Source: JAOXRU01 sp965247735 (lineage in GTDB: Bacteria; Bacteroidota; Bacteroidia; Flavobacteriales; Flavobacteriaceae). From it: a stretch of 64,000 bases of DNA. Made by a program: the position numbers and the translations under genes. The stretch lies in assembly GCA_965247735.1 (NCBI GenBank), contig CBDFHN010000001.1, positions 558,001 to 622,000 of the forward strand, given 5' to 3'. The notes beneath the pieces were generated by a model. The model was not told the origin of the DNA, did not search any database, and was given only the letters and a program-made list of their open reading frames with translations. Each line of letters starts with the position of its first letter. The stretch's first letter is position 1. Positions 19,434 through 28,945 of this stretch are shown one piece after another.

Positions 19434-20174
19434 TTATTTTTTACTTAAATCGTATTCAAAAGGGAAGATGTTCCAAAGAGAACTAGGGTTCTTAAATATA
19501 GTTATAGCAGCAGCTTTTCTAGTATTATAGTCTACTAGATTATTTGCCCAAATAAAGTATCCAATATTATAATTTGTGATCATTGCTTCGTAAGACCCAA
19601 AATTTGCCTGTAATTTACTTCCGACATTTAAACAAAAACTATAAGCTTCATCCAAAGTAATATATCCTGCTTGGTATCCCCAACCTATAATACCTATGGC
19701 TCTAATTTGGTCCCATGCAATTATTCCTTTTTGCTTTAATGTTGTTTTATTTTCCCATAACTCTTGCATTAGATCCTTGTATTCTGGCGTTTCTTTTAAT
19801 TCATTTTGGAAATCAGCTTCAGAACCATTTAAGAAACTGGTAAAATCATCTTTAAAAGTTTGGTGGTGCATATTTCCATTTGTAAGGTCATTAATAGAGG
19901 TTAGCAGACTATTTTTATCTGTAATATCCCACCATTCATTTAATGCTTCTTTATACGAAGCTTCATTTTCTTTTATCTTTATCTCTCCTCCAAAAATATC
20001 GTTATAGGCGCCGTTCTGTTTGTTCAGTATGGCATTAAAAGACCATACAAAAATCATCTGCTTTTCTTTAGTTACAGTTGTAATGCTTTCTTTAGTTATT
20101 TTATCATTTTTTTTGCATCCAAAAAGTGATGCGAAAATTAGTAATCCCATACTTAGTTTTATCAAGTGATTCAT
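19434..20174 (-). CDS. DUF1266 domain lipoprotein
   Basis: I place the start at the ATG at 20174, giving 246 residues that begin with a lipoprotein signal (M-N-H-L-I-K, lipobox A-S-L-F-G-C). The open frame runs back to 20234 but those residues do not look like a leader. The C-terminal half matches DUF1266: A-W-D-Q-I-R-A-I-G-I-I-G-W-G-Y-Q-A-G-Y-I, then E-A-Y. DUF1266 proteins occur near polymorphic-toxin and stress loci but have no known activity. It stands alone on the minus strand. Confidence 0.72.
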   Translation of the reverse strand: MNHLIKLSMGLLIFASLFGCKKNDKITKESITTVTKEKQMIFVWSFNAILNKQNGAYNDIFGGEIKIKENEASYKEALNEWWDITDKNSLLTSINDLTNGNMHHQTFKDDFTSFLNGSEADFQNELKETPEYKDLMQELWENKTTLKQKGIIAWDQIRAIGIIGWGYQAGYITLDEAYSFCLNVGSKLQANFGSYEAMITNYNIGYFIWANNLVDYNTRKAAAITIFKNPSSLWNIFPFEYDLSKK

Positions 20175-20501
20175 ATCAATAGTTGTTTTTATTTCCATAA
20201 AATTATTGGAAATGGATAAGGTTTTATAATTCAATTGATATTCGTCCAGTACTAATTTATAAATGTAGTTATCTATTCCTGTATCAATTCGGGAGCTAGT
20301 TTTTTACTGCACATAAAACAATAAGGTCAAATTTTATATTTCCTTATCTTTAAACAAAAAACAGGCTGGTTTGCTAATTAACATTAGCCTAAATTAGAAA
20401 AGAAGTCTAAATTTAGAAATTGTAGTCTTATCATTTTTGATTTCTAATTAAGGAAAAGCATCAAAAACACACAATAAAAACACACAATATTGGTCAAGCA
20501 T

Positions 20502-21149
20502 ATGAAAATAATTAAGAGTGCAGGGAAATGGATTTTATATGTTTTATTAATTCCAGTTTTTTATATTTTAATTTCTTTGGTTCTAACAGCCATAACGATT
20601 GACAGAAAAGAAAATACAAAAGTTGCTGATAAAGTAATATACTTAAGTTCTAATGGGGTTCATCTAGATGTTGTTATCCCAATAAAAGATATAGATAGTT
20701 TAACGTTAGCTGGGATAAAATATGAAGCAACAGAAGATTACCTGTCATTTGGTTGGGGAGATGAAAATTTTTATATAAATACACCAACTTGGGGAGATTT
20801 AACATTTAGTAATGCATTCAAAGCAATGCTTTTAAAAAGTTCAACATTAATACATATAACTCGATACGCTGAGAAACGTACAGATTGGGTTGAAATAAAA
20901 GTAAATACTTCTGAATTATATAAATTAAATAGCTATTTACGGAATGCATTTAAGGTTGATGAAAACGGAAAGAAAATGCTACTGGAAAATAAAGGATACT
21001 CTTCAACAGATGATTTTTACAAGTCTAAAGGAAGTTATTCTTGTTTAAATACCTGTAATAGTTGGGTGAATTTAGGATTTAAGGAAAGTGGACTAAAATC
21101 TTGCTTATGGACACCTTTCGACTTTGGACTTTTGAATAAGTATAAATAA
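20502..21149 (+). CDS. DUF2459 (TIGR02117-type) membrane-anchored protein
   Basis: 215 residues from the ATG at 20502; a TTG four codons upstream is less likely. One N-terminal transmembrane helix (about residues 10-33) anchors a DUF2459 domain: S-N-G-V-H-L-D-V-V-I-P, F-G-W-G-D-E-N-F-Y, and S-Y-S-C-L-N-T-C-N-S-W. The conserved His and Cys suggest an NlpC/P60-like hydrolase fold, though no activity is established to my knowledge. The gene has its own 250-base upstream gap, in which nothing was recognised. Confidence 0.8.
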   Translation: MKIIKSAGKWILYVLLIPVFYILISLVLTAITIDRKENTKVADKVIYLSSNGVHLDVVIPIKDIDSLTLAGIKYEATEDYLSFGWGDENFYINTPTWGDLTFSNAFKAMLLKSSTLIHITRYAEKRTDWVEIKVNTSELYKLNSYLRNAFKVDENGKKMLLENKGYSSTDDFYKSKGSYSCLNTCNSWVNLGFKESGLKSCLWTPFDFGLLNKYK

Positions 21150-21340
21150 AAATGTGTTTGTTAATTTGTTTTTATGTAACGCAAATGGAATACCAAAGTC
21201 AATATTTTATTATAAAAACCAATATTAGAAAATAAATAAAACAATAAGAGTTAAGTTTATATTCTCTTATTTGCGTATCTTTAGTTTAAGAAACTGAATT
21301 TGTGAGTAGGCTCCCATTAGTCACAACAAAAACAAAAAAA

Positions 21341-21844
21341 ATGAAAAAGATACTTGTTTTACTTATCGGAATTTTAATTATTTCTTGTAATCAGAATAAA
21401 AAGGAAAAATCAAAGACTAATGAAAAAGTTGTTGAAGTAGTGGATAATTTTGATTGGCTATTGGGAAAATGGAAAAGGAGTAATGAGGAAGCTGGTAAAG
21501 AAACCTTTGAAAATTGGGATAAAAAAAGTAAAACTGAATATGTAGGTGAATCATTTACAATCCAAAATGGAGATACAATAAGTCATGAAAAATTTGGACT
21601 TATAAAGTCTGATACTGATTGGAATTTTAAAATTCAATTGCAAGGGGAAGTAGTACCATCTTCATTTAAAATGACAAGTTTTAGTGCCCATGAGTTTGTT
21701 TGTGAAAACAAGGAGTCAGATTTTCCAAACAAAGAGCATGATTCTCCTAATAAAATAATATATTGGAAAGCCGATGATAAAATATTTGCTACAATTTCTG
21801 GAACTAATATTAAAATACAGTTTGAGTTTGTAAAACTGGAATAA
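21341..21844 (+). CDS. DUF6265-like lipoprotein
   Basis: 167 residues from the ATG at 21341, chosen because the lipoprotein leader M-K-K-I-L-V-L-L with lipobox I-I-S-C starts there; 13 upstream codons are open but not leader-like. The mature part begins F-D-W-L-L-G-K-W-K, typical of small calycin-like domains annotated DUF6265, and ends in beta strands. Function unknown; ligand binding in the periplasm is a guess from the fold. Confidence 0.65.
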   Translation: MKKILVLLIGILIISCNQNKKEKSKTNEKVVEVVDNFDWLLGKWKRSNEEAGKETFENWDKKSKTEYVGESFTIQNGDTISHEKFGLIKSDTDWNFKIQLQGEVVPSSFKMTSFSAHEFVCENKESDFPNKEHDSPNKIIYWKADDKIFATISGTNIKIQFEFVKLE

Positions 21845-22045
21845 TTGGGTGAAAAGGTAAATAAAATCGATATTATTAGTTGTCAATGAGTATTTTGTGT
21901 TAGCAGTTTGTTTAAAAGATATTTTACAATTTTACTTTGAAACAAAATGGTTAGAAATAGAAGAGTAATACTAATGAAGTAGTACTATAGATGCTTAATT
22001 TTAATGGCAAAAAGTTAATACGTGGGTTTCAATTAAAATCATAGA

Positions 22046-22777
22046 ATGCTAAAACAAAGAGTACTATTAGGACTGCTAGTAATAACACATTTAGGGTGTA
22101 ATACGAGTGAGAAAAAAACAGAAATAAAAAATGTTGATAAATCAATCGTTCAGGTCGTTGGTGCAATGAAAAACGTAATGTGGAAAGGAGAACTTGTTGG
22201 AACAATAAATCTTGATACAATTAATGACAAAAATGGACTTTATGGACTCGGTCCCGTTGAATATCTGGTTGGCGAATTATTAGTAGTCGATGGAAAGTCT
22301 TATGTTTCGACTGTAACCTCAGACTCAATAATGGATGTTAAAGAAACTTATAAGGTTAAAGCACCATTTTTTGTTTATGCAAATAAAACAGATTGGAATG
22401 TAGAGTATTTGCCTTCAGATATTCGCACACTTAAAGACTTAGAAAGGTTTATGGATCAAAAAGCATATGGGTTGAAAAAACCTTTTGTTTTTAAGTTAAA
22501 AGGCCAAGTTGAAAGCGCAAAAATTCATGTTCAGAATTTACCAAGAGGAGTAAAAGTTAGCTCTCCGAATGAAGCCCATCAAGGTCAGGTAAGCTATGTG
22601 TTAAAAAATATTGAAGTTGATATAATAGGTTTTTTTTCAACAAAACACAAAGGTGTTTTTACACATCATGATTCTAATGTACATATGCATTTAATTACTA
22701 GTGATAGAAAGAAAATGGGACATTTGGATGAATTGTTATTGGGAACTGAAAAGATAAAAATTTATTTGCCCAAATAA
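22046..22777 (+). CDS. Acetolactate-decarboxylase-like exported protein
   Basis: 243 residues with a lipoprotein-like leader (Cys18 after T-H-L-G). The mature part aligns by motif with alpha-acetolactate decarboxylase: G-L-G-P-V-E-Y-L-V-G-E-L, P-F-F-V-Y-A, and the zinc ligands H213-x-H215-x10-H226 in N-V-H-M-H-L then G-H-L-D-E-L. The cytosolic acetoin enzyme converts acetolactate to acetoin. Export is unusual but known for some Bacillus-type homologues. No acetolactate synthase is adjacent, so the in vivo substrate is uncertain. Confidence 0.75.
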   Translation: MLKQRVLLGLLVITHLGCNTSEKKTEIKNVDKSIVQVVGAMKNVMWKGELVGTINLDTINDKNGLYGLGPVEYLVGELLVVDGKSYVSTVTSDSIMDVKETYKVKAPFFVYANKTDWNVEYLPSDIRTLKDLERFMDQKAYGLKKPFVFKLKGQVESAKIHVQNLPRGVKVSSPNEAHQGQVSYVLKNIEVDIIGFFSTKHKGVFTHHDSNVHMHLITSDRKKMGHLDELLLGTEKIKIYLPK

Positions 22778-22963
22778 TTGATGTGTTGATTTTTTTAAAC
22801 ATTAAATGAATATTTTAAAAAGCTTGTATTCTGCTGTAAATTTATCGGAGTAACTGCGTAATTAGTATAAATAAATAGAAGTGCTGCATTTGTTTTTTTC
22901 TTATTTTTGAAAAAAAACATTTGCACTCACACTTATTTATAAGTTGTAAAGCACGGGTATAAT

Positions 22964-23875
22964 ATGAAAAACAAAACAATCCATTTAGTTCTATTTTTAT
23001 TCTTTTCTATTGGCATTTCAAAAGCACAATCTATTGAAACTTTGCGACAGAGTATAAATGAAATATTAAAAGATAAATCAGCAACAGTTGCTGTGGTATT
23101 TAAGGGAACTGCTCCAGAAGACACACTTTCAATAAATGGAAATAAACATCTGCCTATGCAAAGTGTATATAAATACCACTTAGCTTTAGCAGTACTTCAC
23201 CAGGTAGATCAAGGAAAATACGGTTTGCAGGATAAATTTTCTATCGATAAAGAACGAATCGATATATATGCTCATTTATGGAGTCCACTTCGTAAAAAAT
23301 ACCCAGAGGGAGCAAAGATCACCTTATCTGAGATTCTTAAATACACTGTTGCTTTAAGTGATAACCTTGGATGTGATTTACTTTTTGAACTGATTGGAGG
23401 TACAGGTGCGTTACAATCTTATTTGCATAAGGTGGGAATTAGTGATATTGCTATTGTACATACAGAACTTGCTATGCAAGCCAAATGGAAACGTCAATAT
23501 GAAAACTGGACTACCGCAAAAGCAGCAAATCAGGTATTAGAACTGTTTTATAACAATAAGAATGGGCTACTGAGTGCTGAAAGTTATAGCTTTTTATTAA
23601 AGACCTTGAAAGATACTAAAACAGGAAAAAAAAGTATTAAAGGTCTTTTGCCTAAAGATGTAGTTGTGGCGCATAAAACTGGTCATTCTGGGAAAAATAA
23701 GAAAGGATTAACGGGAGCGTTAAATGATATTGGAATTGTTTACTTGCCCAATGGCACTCATTTTTATTTAAGTGTTTTGCTAAGTAATTCTATGGAAACA
23801 AACGAAACTAACCAAAGCATAATTGCCGAAATTTCTAAATTGGTTTGGGATTATTCACTCCTGAAAAGTAATTAA
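22964..23875 (+). CDS. Class A beta-lactamase, subclass A2-like (PER/VEB/CfxA type)
   Basis: 303 residues with a signal peptide (cleavage near SKA-Q). All class A elements are present: S67-V-Y-K70 (active-site serine), S132-D-N134, the omega-loop Glu E168 followed by Q-Y-E-N-W-T-T, and K238-T-G240. The M-Q-S-V-Y-K context and the omega loop are those of the Bacteroidota A2 group, which often hydrolyses cephalosporins. It is chromosomal with no mobile element nearby. Spectrum and expression level cannot be predicted. Confidence 0.92.
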   Translation: MKNKTIHLVLFLFFSIGISKAQSIETLRQSINEILKDKSATVAVVFKGTAPEDTLSINGNKHLPMQSVYKYHLALAVLHQVDQGKYGLQDKFSIDKERIDIYAHLWSPLRKKYPEGAKITLSEILKYTVALSDNLGCDLLFELIGGTGALQSYLHKVGISDIAIVHTELAMQAKWKRQYENWTTAKAANQVLELFYNNKNGLLSAESYSFLLKTLKDTKTGKKSIKGLLPKDVVVAHKTGHSGKNKKGLTGALNDIGIVYLPNGTHFYLSVLLSNSMETNETNQSIIAEISKLVWDYSLLKSN

Positions 23876-23971
23876 CTGTCTTATGGTAGTCTTAAGGAAA
23901 AAAAGAATTGTTTTTGGGTGATGCTTAATAGGAATAAGTGAATAATTTATTGATAACTAAAACTTTAGCGA

Positions 23972-24904
23972 GTGCGATCAGATCAAGATCATTATATAAG
24001 AAGTATCAATAAAACAATAGATTATATTGATAAAAACTTGGAAAAACCGTTTTCATTAGATGAATTGTCTTCTGTATCAAATTTTTCTAAATATCATTTT
24101 CATAGAATATTTATTGCTATAGTAGGGGAGTCCCCATTTCAATATATCATAAGATTAAGACTGGAAAAATCGGCATCTATAATGCTTATGCAGCCTCATA
24201 AGAGTTTATCTACTATTGCTTTGGAATGTGGATTTTCCGACCTTTCTATTTTTTCTAGAAATTTTAAAAAGTATTTCAATATTACTGCTTCTATGTATAA
24301 AAAAGAGGGTGTTGAAAAAAGCAATAAGAGTCAAATTGATAGCAATACGAAGCATAATATTGATAAGACAAGTATCTATTTTTGTCCAGAATCTAAAACC
24401 ATAAAATGGACAAGTACTATGGAAATTATTAAAAATATTGAAGTAAGAAATATTTCTAAAATAAGTGTTGCTTACAACAGAAACCTAGGCCCTTATAAAG
24501 GTAATAATGCTATATATCAAAAACATAGAAACGAGCTTTTTGCTTGGGCAGCCTCAAAAGAATTGATAAATACTGAAAATTTCAATTATATTATCCTCTA
24601 TCATGACAATCCTAATGTTGCGCTTAATGATAACCAAAGAATGAGTTTGTGTGTCACGATTCCTCCAGAAACCAAAACGGATGGTATAATAGGAAAAATG
24701 AATATTGAAGAAGGAAAATATCTTGTTTGCAAATGCGAATTGACTGCGGAAGATTTCCCAAGCGTTTGGAATTGGATTTATGGACATTGGTTTTCTTCTA
24801 ATAATTATGTGCCAGATGATAAGCCTTATTTTGAGCTTTATCCTGAACAACCCAAAGGAAAAATATTTAAAGTAAATTTTTATGTCCCTGTAATCGTGAA
24901 GTAG
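23972..24904 (+). CDS. AraC-family regulator with GyrI-like effector domain
   Basis: 310 residues from GTG at 23972 (no in-frame ATG fits the HTH). Residues about 10-108 hold the two helix-turn-helix units of AraC/XylS proteins (F-S-L-D-E-L-S, F-S-K-Y-H-F-H-R-I-F, then I-A-L-E-C-G-F-S-D-L-S-I-F-S-R-N-F-K-K). Residues about 150-308 form a GyrI-like small-molecule-binding domain. This is the Rob/SoxS-like arrangement that responds to toxic compounds. It lies 97 bases after the beta-lactamase, but a regulatory link is only a possibility. Confidence 0.87.
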   Translation: MRSDQDHYIRSINKTIDYIDKNLEKPFSLDELSSVSNFSKYHFHRIFIAIVGESPFQYIIRLRLEKSASIMLMQPHKSLSTIALECGFSDLSIFSRNFKKYFNITASMYKKEGVEKSNKSQIDSNTKHNIDKTSIYFCPESKTIKWTSTMEIIKNIEVRNISKISVAYNRNLGPYKGNNAIYQKHRNELFAWAASKELINTENFNYIILYHDNPNVALNDNQRMSLCVTIPPETKTDGIIGKMNIEEGKYLVCKCELTAEDFPSVWNWIYGHWFSSNNYVPDDKPYFELYPEQPKGKIFKVNFYVPVIVK

Positions 24905-24945
24905 GAGTAGTTAAATAATAAAAAGTAAAATTATCTTTACTATTC

Positions 24946-24976
24946 TTGCTGATATTTTCTATAATAGTTATATTTG
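24946..24976 (+). promoter_or_regulatory. Promoter of the subtilase gene
   Basis: TTG at 24946-24948, 20 bases, then a perfect TATATTTG -7 box at 24969-24976, 25 bases upstream of the ATG at 25002. This is the best match in the window to the Bacteroidota housekeeping promoter. Confidence 0.55.
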
Positions 24977-25001
24977 ATACAACAACTAAACATTCTATCT
25001 A

Positions 25002-26651
25002 ATGAAAGTCTTTATTTTTAGCTTATGCTATTTGTATACAGTCTCTTTTTGTTTCGGACAAAAAGGAGATGCGAATACTGAGTTTCCTACAACAAGAAAA
25101 CAAAAAACAATTTCTAAAGATGAGATGAAATTCTGGTATCGTAAAGATATAAAAGAAGATACTATACCTGGAATAAGTCTTGATAAAGCATATAGAGAGT
25201 TGTTATCTGATTTAAAAGGAGAAGAAATAATTGTTGCGGTATTAGATACTAAATTGGATATAATGCATAAGGACTTAAGAGGACAGATATGGGTAAATTC
25301 TGGTGAAATTGCAGATAATGGTATCGATGATGATGTTAATGGATATATAGATGATATAAATGGATGGGATTTTTTGGGTAATAAAAAGGGGGAATACGTA
25401 AAATATCAGAACTTAGTAGAAGTTAGAATAATAAGATATTATAAAGCTCTTTTTGATGGTAAAAAAATTGAGGAAATTTCTCCAAAAGATACAGTTACGT
25501 TTAATAAATATATAAAAGCAAAAAAAAGATACAAAAAAGCAATAGAAGATCATGAAGAGGACGTTGTTTATATTAATAATGTAAAGAAGTGGAGGCTAGA
25601 AGTAAAAGAAAAATTAAGAAAATATTTCAAAAATGATGATTATACTATTGCCGATTTGGATAGTTTAAGCAATGTATATCCAGATAACAAACAGTTAGAT
25701 ACTACAATTATTAGGCAAAAAAAATTCATGAAATATTTTACTGCAAAATATGTTGCAGAATATGAGGAAAATAATAAAGTTAGAGTAGAAAAAACACTTA
25801 ACTTTTCTTACAAAGAAAGAGAAATTATAGGTGATAAGCCTAATGATATTAGAAATAGGAATTATGGGTACAACAAAGTTTATGGAGATGTACCTTTTCA
25901 ACATTCTATCAGTGTTTCTGGTGTATTAGCCGCAAATAGGGCTAACAAAATTGGAATAAAAGGGTTTTCAAATAAGATTAAAATAATGCCTGTAGTAATG
26001 GTTGCTAAAGGTGATGAGTATGAAAAAGATATAGCTCTTGCGATAAGATATGCCGTGGATAATGGAGCAAAAATTATTAACATGAGTTGGGGTAATGATT
26101 TATCACTACATGAAGATTGGGTAATTGATGCTATTAAATATGCCAATAAAAATAATGTTTTGCTGGTTAAGGCCGCAGGTAACGGTGCTAGAAGTGTTGA
26201 AACTGATAATTATTATCCTAATGATTATATAAATGAAAAAGAATATGTAGACAATTTAATAGTTGTAGGAGCAAGTGGTTATAGTTTGGACAAAGAGTTA
26301 ATAGCATATTTTTCAAATTATGGAAAAAAGAATGTTGATATTTTTGCACCTGGCTATAAAATATACACAACTAAAATTAATGATAAATATGATTTTGTAA
26401 ATGGAACATCTTTATCAAGTCCACTAGTTTCGGGACTAGCTGCTTTAATATGGTCCCATTATCCAAATTTTACAGCTAATGAAATTAAAAATATTATACT
26501 GAGTTCTGGAACTAATTATAATCTTAATGTTGAAATTAAAGCAAATGGTGAAAAAATAATGATTCCTTTTTCTGACCTATCTAAAAGTGGAAAAATTATT
26601 AATGTTTATAATGCTTTGGTATTAGCTAAAAAAGAACATAAAAAATATTAG
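25002..26651 (+). CDS. Secreted S8 family serine peptidase (subtilase)
   Basis: 549 residues with a signal peptide (cleavage near FCFG-Q). The subtilisin triad is intact: D82 in V-A-V-L-D-T-K-L-D, H301 in F-Q-H-S-I-S-V-S-G and S470 in N-G-T-S-L-S-S-P, with oxyanion N394 in A-A-G-N-G. The Asp-to-His distance of about 220 residues is far more than usual and holds a charged, largely helical insertion (about 130-290). There is no T9SS sorting domain, so it is probably periplasmic or released by another route. Confidence 0.9.
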   Translation: MKVFIFSLCYLYTVSFCFGQKGDANTEFPTTRKQKTISKDEMKFWYRKDIKEDTIPGISLDKAYRELLSDLKGEEIIVAVLDTKLDIMHKDLRGQIWVNSGEIADNGIDDDVNGYIDDINGWDFLGNKKGEYVKYQNLVEVRIIRYYKALFDGKKIEEISPKDTVTFNKYIKAKKRYKKAIEDHEEDVVYINNVKKWRLEVKEKLRKYFKNDDYTIADLDSLSNVYPDNKQLDTTIIRQKKFMKYFTAKYVAEYEENNKVRVEKTLNFSYKEREIIGDKPNDIRNRNYGYNKVYGDVPFQHSISVSGVLAANRANKIGIKGFSNKIKIMPVVMVAKGDEYEKDIALAIRYAVDNGAKIINMSWGNDLSLHEDWVIDAIKYANKNNVLLVKAAGNGARSVETDNYYPNDYINEKEYVDNLIVVGASGYSLDKELIAYFSNYGKKNVDIFAPGYKIYTTKINDKYDFVNGTSLSSPLVSGLAALIWSHYPNFTANEIKNIILSSGTNYNLNVEIKANGEKIMIPFSDLSKSGKIINVYNALVLAKKEHKKY

Positions 26652-26890
26652 CTTAGCTACTGGAAAATAAAATAAATATTATTACAGTTAATTATCAGTA
26701 GATTACATTTATTGTTTTATGATTTTCAACTATGTTTTTTATCATTACAAATTTTATTAGTAAAGATGTAAAATCAGAAAAATAGTTTTAGATCTACTAC
26801 ACATATCACAGTTAATTAAGGGAAAAATCCTTAGATCTGATTTTTAGTTATGCATCAATAAATATAATTAGTGGTATAGCTTTATTTATG

Positions 26891-26898
26891 TATTTTTG
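26891..26898 (+). promoter_or_regulatory. -7 box upstream of the rhomboid gene
   Basis: TATTTTTG matches TAnnTTTG and lies 20 bases before the ATG at 26919. No clear TTG -33 box is at the expected distance. Confidence 0.35.
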
Positions 26899-26918
26899 AA
26901 AGCAAAAACTGTAGTTTT

Positions 26919-27557
26919 ATGATGGGACTTCCTCTAGTATTACTTGCTATAATAGCGGTAAATGTACTTTTTTCTATTAAAGGATTTGATGATTATTCTT
27001 TTTTTGAACGTTTTAAATTTCAAGTAGGAGCAGTTAAAAGGGGAGAACATATTAGAATGTTATCTTCTGGTTTTTTGCATGTAGATACTATGCATTTGGC
27101 TTTTAATATGATAACCTTATACTTTTTTTCAGACAAAGTTGTGCATGCATTTGGAGCCGCAAATTTTATAATTCTGTATTGTGTAAGTCTCTTGGGAGGA
27201 AACCTATTGTCTTTGGCAATGCATAAAAACGAATACCAATATAGTGCAGTAGGGGCTAGTGGTGCTGTTACGGGAGTATTATATGCTGCCATTATACTGG
27301 ATCCACAAGGACCAATTATGATACCACGATTACCTGGATATGTTTTTGGAGCATTATACCTATTGTATTCTATTTACGGAATGAAAAAGAGGATAGGAAA
27401 TATTGGGCATTCTGCACATTTTGGTGGTGCTGTAGCAGGATATATTACTACATTAATTTTTAGACCTGGTATTATCAGTACAGATCCGTTTATATTGGTT
27501 GTGCTTGCTGTGCCAATAGTAATTCTATTTGTTTTAGAACGTTTTAATAAAATATAG
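26919..27557 (+). CDS. Rhomboid family intramembrane serine protease
   Basis: 212 residues with about six transmembrane helices. Catalytic serine S114 is in V-G-A-S-G-A-V-T-G and the catalytic histidine is probably H167 in H-S-A-H-F-G-G-A-V-A-G-Y. The H-V-D-T-M-H-L-A-F-N-M segment is the conserved L1/TM2 region. Such proteases cleave membrane-anchored substrates within the bilayer. It ends in a terminator shared with the convergent TlpA-like gene. Confidence 0.92.
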   Translation: MMGLPLVLLAIIAVNVLFSIKGFDDYSFFERFKFQVGAVKRGEHIRMLSSGFLHVDTMHLAFNMITLYFFSDKVVHAFGAANFIILYCVSLLGGNLLSLAMHKNEYQYSAVGASGAVTGVLYAAIILDPQGPIMIPRLPGYVFGALYLLYSIYGMKKRIGNIGHSAHFGGAVAGYITTLIFRPGIISTDPFILVVLAVPIVILFVLERFNKI

Positions 27558-27563
27558 AAACAA

Positions 27564-27599
27564 AAAAAGGTGCACTTTTAGTTAAAAATGCACCTTTTT
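27564..27599. terminator. Bidirectional rho-independent terminator
   Basis: Arms 27564-27574 (AAAAAGGTGCA) and 27589-27599 pair over 11 bases around a 14-base loop. Flanking A and T runs make it work on both strands, between the convergent rhomboid and TlpA-like genes. Confidence 0.85.
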
Positions 27600-27612
27600 A
27601 TATTTTACTTAA

Positions 27613-28722
27613 TTAGTTTAACAATGAAGCAATTTTTTCTTCTAAAGCAGCTCCTCTTAAATTTTTAGCGATAATTTTACCTTCAGCATCTAAGATAAAA
27701 GTTGCTGGAATAGAGTTGATATTAAAGCTTTTTGCAATAGGATCGTTGAAGTAAGCAAGGTTTGATACATGATTCCAAGTTAAACCATCATCAGCAATAG
27801 CTTTTTTCCAATCTTCTGCTTTTTTATCTAAAGAAACGCCAATAATATTAAGTCCTTTTTCGTGGTATTTGTTATAAATACGAACTACATTAGGATTTTC
27901 TGCTCTACAAGGCTTACACCAAGCTGCCCAAAAATCTATAATAGTAATTTTACCCTTAGCGTCATTTAATGAAATAGTTTTACCATCAGGTGCTGGCCCA
28001 GAAAAATTAGGAGCCATAGAACCAATTGACGTTAGTTTTACATTAGAGAGCATTTCTCCAATTTTTTTCCCAACTTCTGTTTCTTTAATTTCTGGAGTTA
28101 ATGCATTATACATTTTTTCCACATCAGCGGTAGGCTTAGATTTTGTAGCTATAATTTTTTGAATGATTAAGGCAGAAATTAAGGCATCAGTATTTTTCTC
28201 TGCAAATTCAAACTCAAAGTTTTTGGCTTCTTCTTGAATTTCAAAATACTCATCTCTTAATGCTTGCATACCTACAGAATCTTTTTTCTGCATTGCTGCT
28301 CTCATATCATTATTAATACTCATTGCTTTTTTAGAGATACTTTTTGTACCATCAATAAAGCTAAAAAACTTATCGTTTTGTGGAGATCCAGTTATTTTAG
28401 AAACATTAAGACTATCCTTAAAAGCAGTGATTTCTAAATCTGCACTTTCAATAATAATAGGGATATTACCACGTATACCATCTATAAAAATATATTGCAT
28501 TTCTGTAGAAACTACTTTTCCTTTAAAAGTAAAACTTGCATTTTCTACGGTAGTAGTATCTACATTAACTGGCTGGTTGTTTTGATTGGCTCTTTTAAGA
28601 TATACTTTAGTACCGTTTTCAACATCAGCGATAGTTCCAGTAATACTAAAAGCATCTTTTTCTTTTGTAGTACAAGAAATCAATGCGATAACAACTACAA
28701 GACTTAATATTATTTTTTTCAT
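27613..28722 (-). CDS. TlpA-like thiol-disulfide reductase lipoprotein with DUF4369 domain
   Basis: 369 residues. Lipoprotein leader with lipobox L-I-S-C17. Residues about 25-115 look like DUF4369, followed by a helical linker. The C-terminal thioredoxin/AhpC-TSA domain (about 233-369) has the redox motif W-C269-K-P-C272 and the cis-proline region S-I-P-A-T-F. This domain order is common in Bacteroidota extracytoplasmic thioredoxins that maintain periplasmic disulfides or cytochrome c. It is monocistronic on the minus strand. Confidence 0.9.
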   Translation of the reverse strand: MKKIILSLVVVIALISCTTKEKDAFSITGTIADVENGTKVYLKRANQNNQPVNVDTTTVENASFTFKGKVVSTEMQYIFIDGIRGNIPIIIESADLEITAFKDSLNVSKITGSPQNDKFFSFIDGTKSISKKAMSINNDMRAAMQKKDSVGMQALRDEYFEIQEEAKNFEFEFAEKNTDALISALIIQKIIATKSKPTADVEKMYNALTPEIKETEVGKKIGEMLSNVKLTSIGSMAPNFSGPAPDGKTISLNDAKGKITIIDFWAAWCKPCRAENPNVVRIYNKYHEKGLNIIGVSLDKKAEDWKKAIADDGLTWNHVSNLAYFNDPIAKSFNINSIPATFILDAEGKIIAKNLRGAALEEKIASLLN

Positions 28723-28833
28723 GTGTTTTTGTTTACTGTTTTTTTAGTAGATACATGCTGTTCGCTATTAATCATTTCTTTGTTGATAAACGTTTCTTAG
28801 CATGCTCGTATCATGTTTCTGTTTTAATAGCTA

Positions 28834-28841
28834 CAAATGTA
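28834..28841 (-). promoter_or_regulatory. -7 box for the TlpA-like gene
   Basis: Read on the minus strand this is TACATTTG, an exact TAnnTTTG match, about 110 bases upstream of the start codon at 28722. No -33 TTG was found at the right spacing. Confidence 0.35.
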
Positions 28842-28945
28842 ACTATCATTTCTAAAAAAAACATAATAATATGTATGGTTTATGATTTTTTTGTAAATTA
28901 TACTGAAAAAACATAATAATAACAGTAAGATATGGCCTATAAATA

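Noticed and set aside
22889..22909. Promoter for the beta-lactamase gene
   Set aside because: TATTTTTG matches a -7 box but the only TTTG upstream is 9 bases away, too close for a -33 element.
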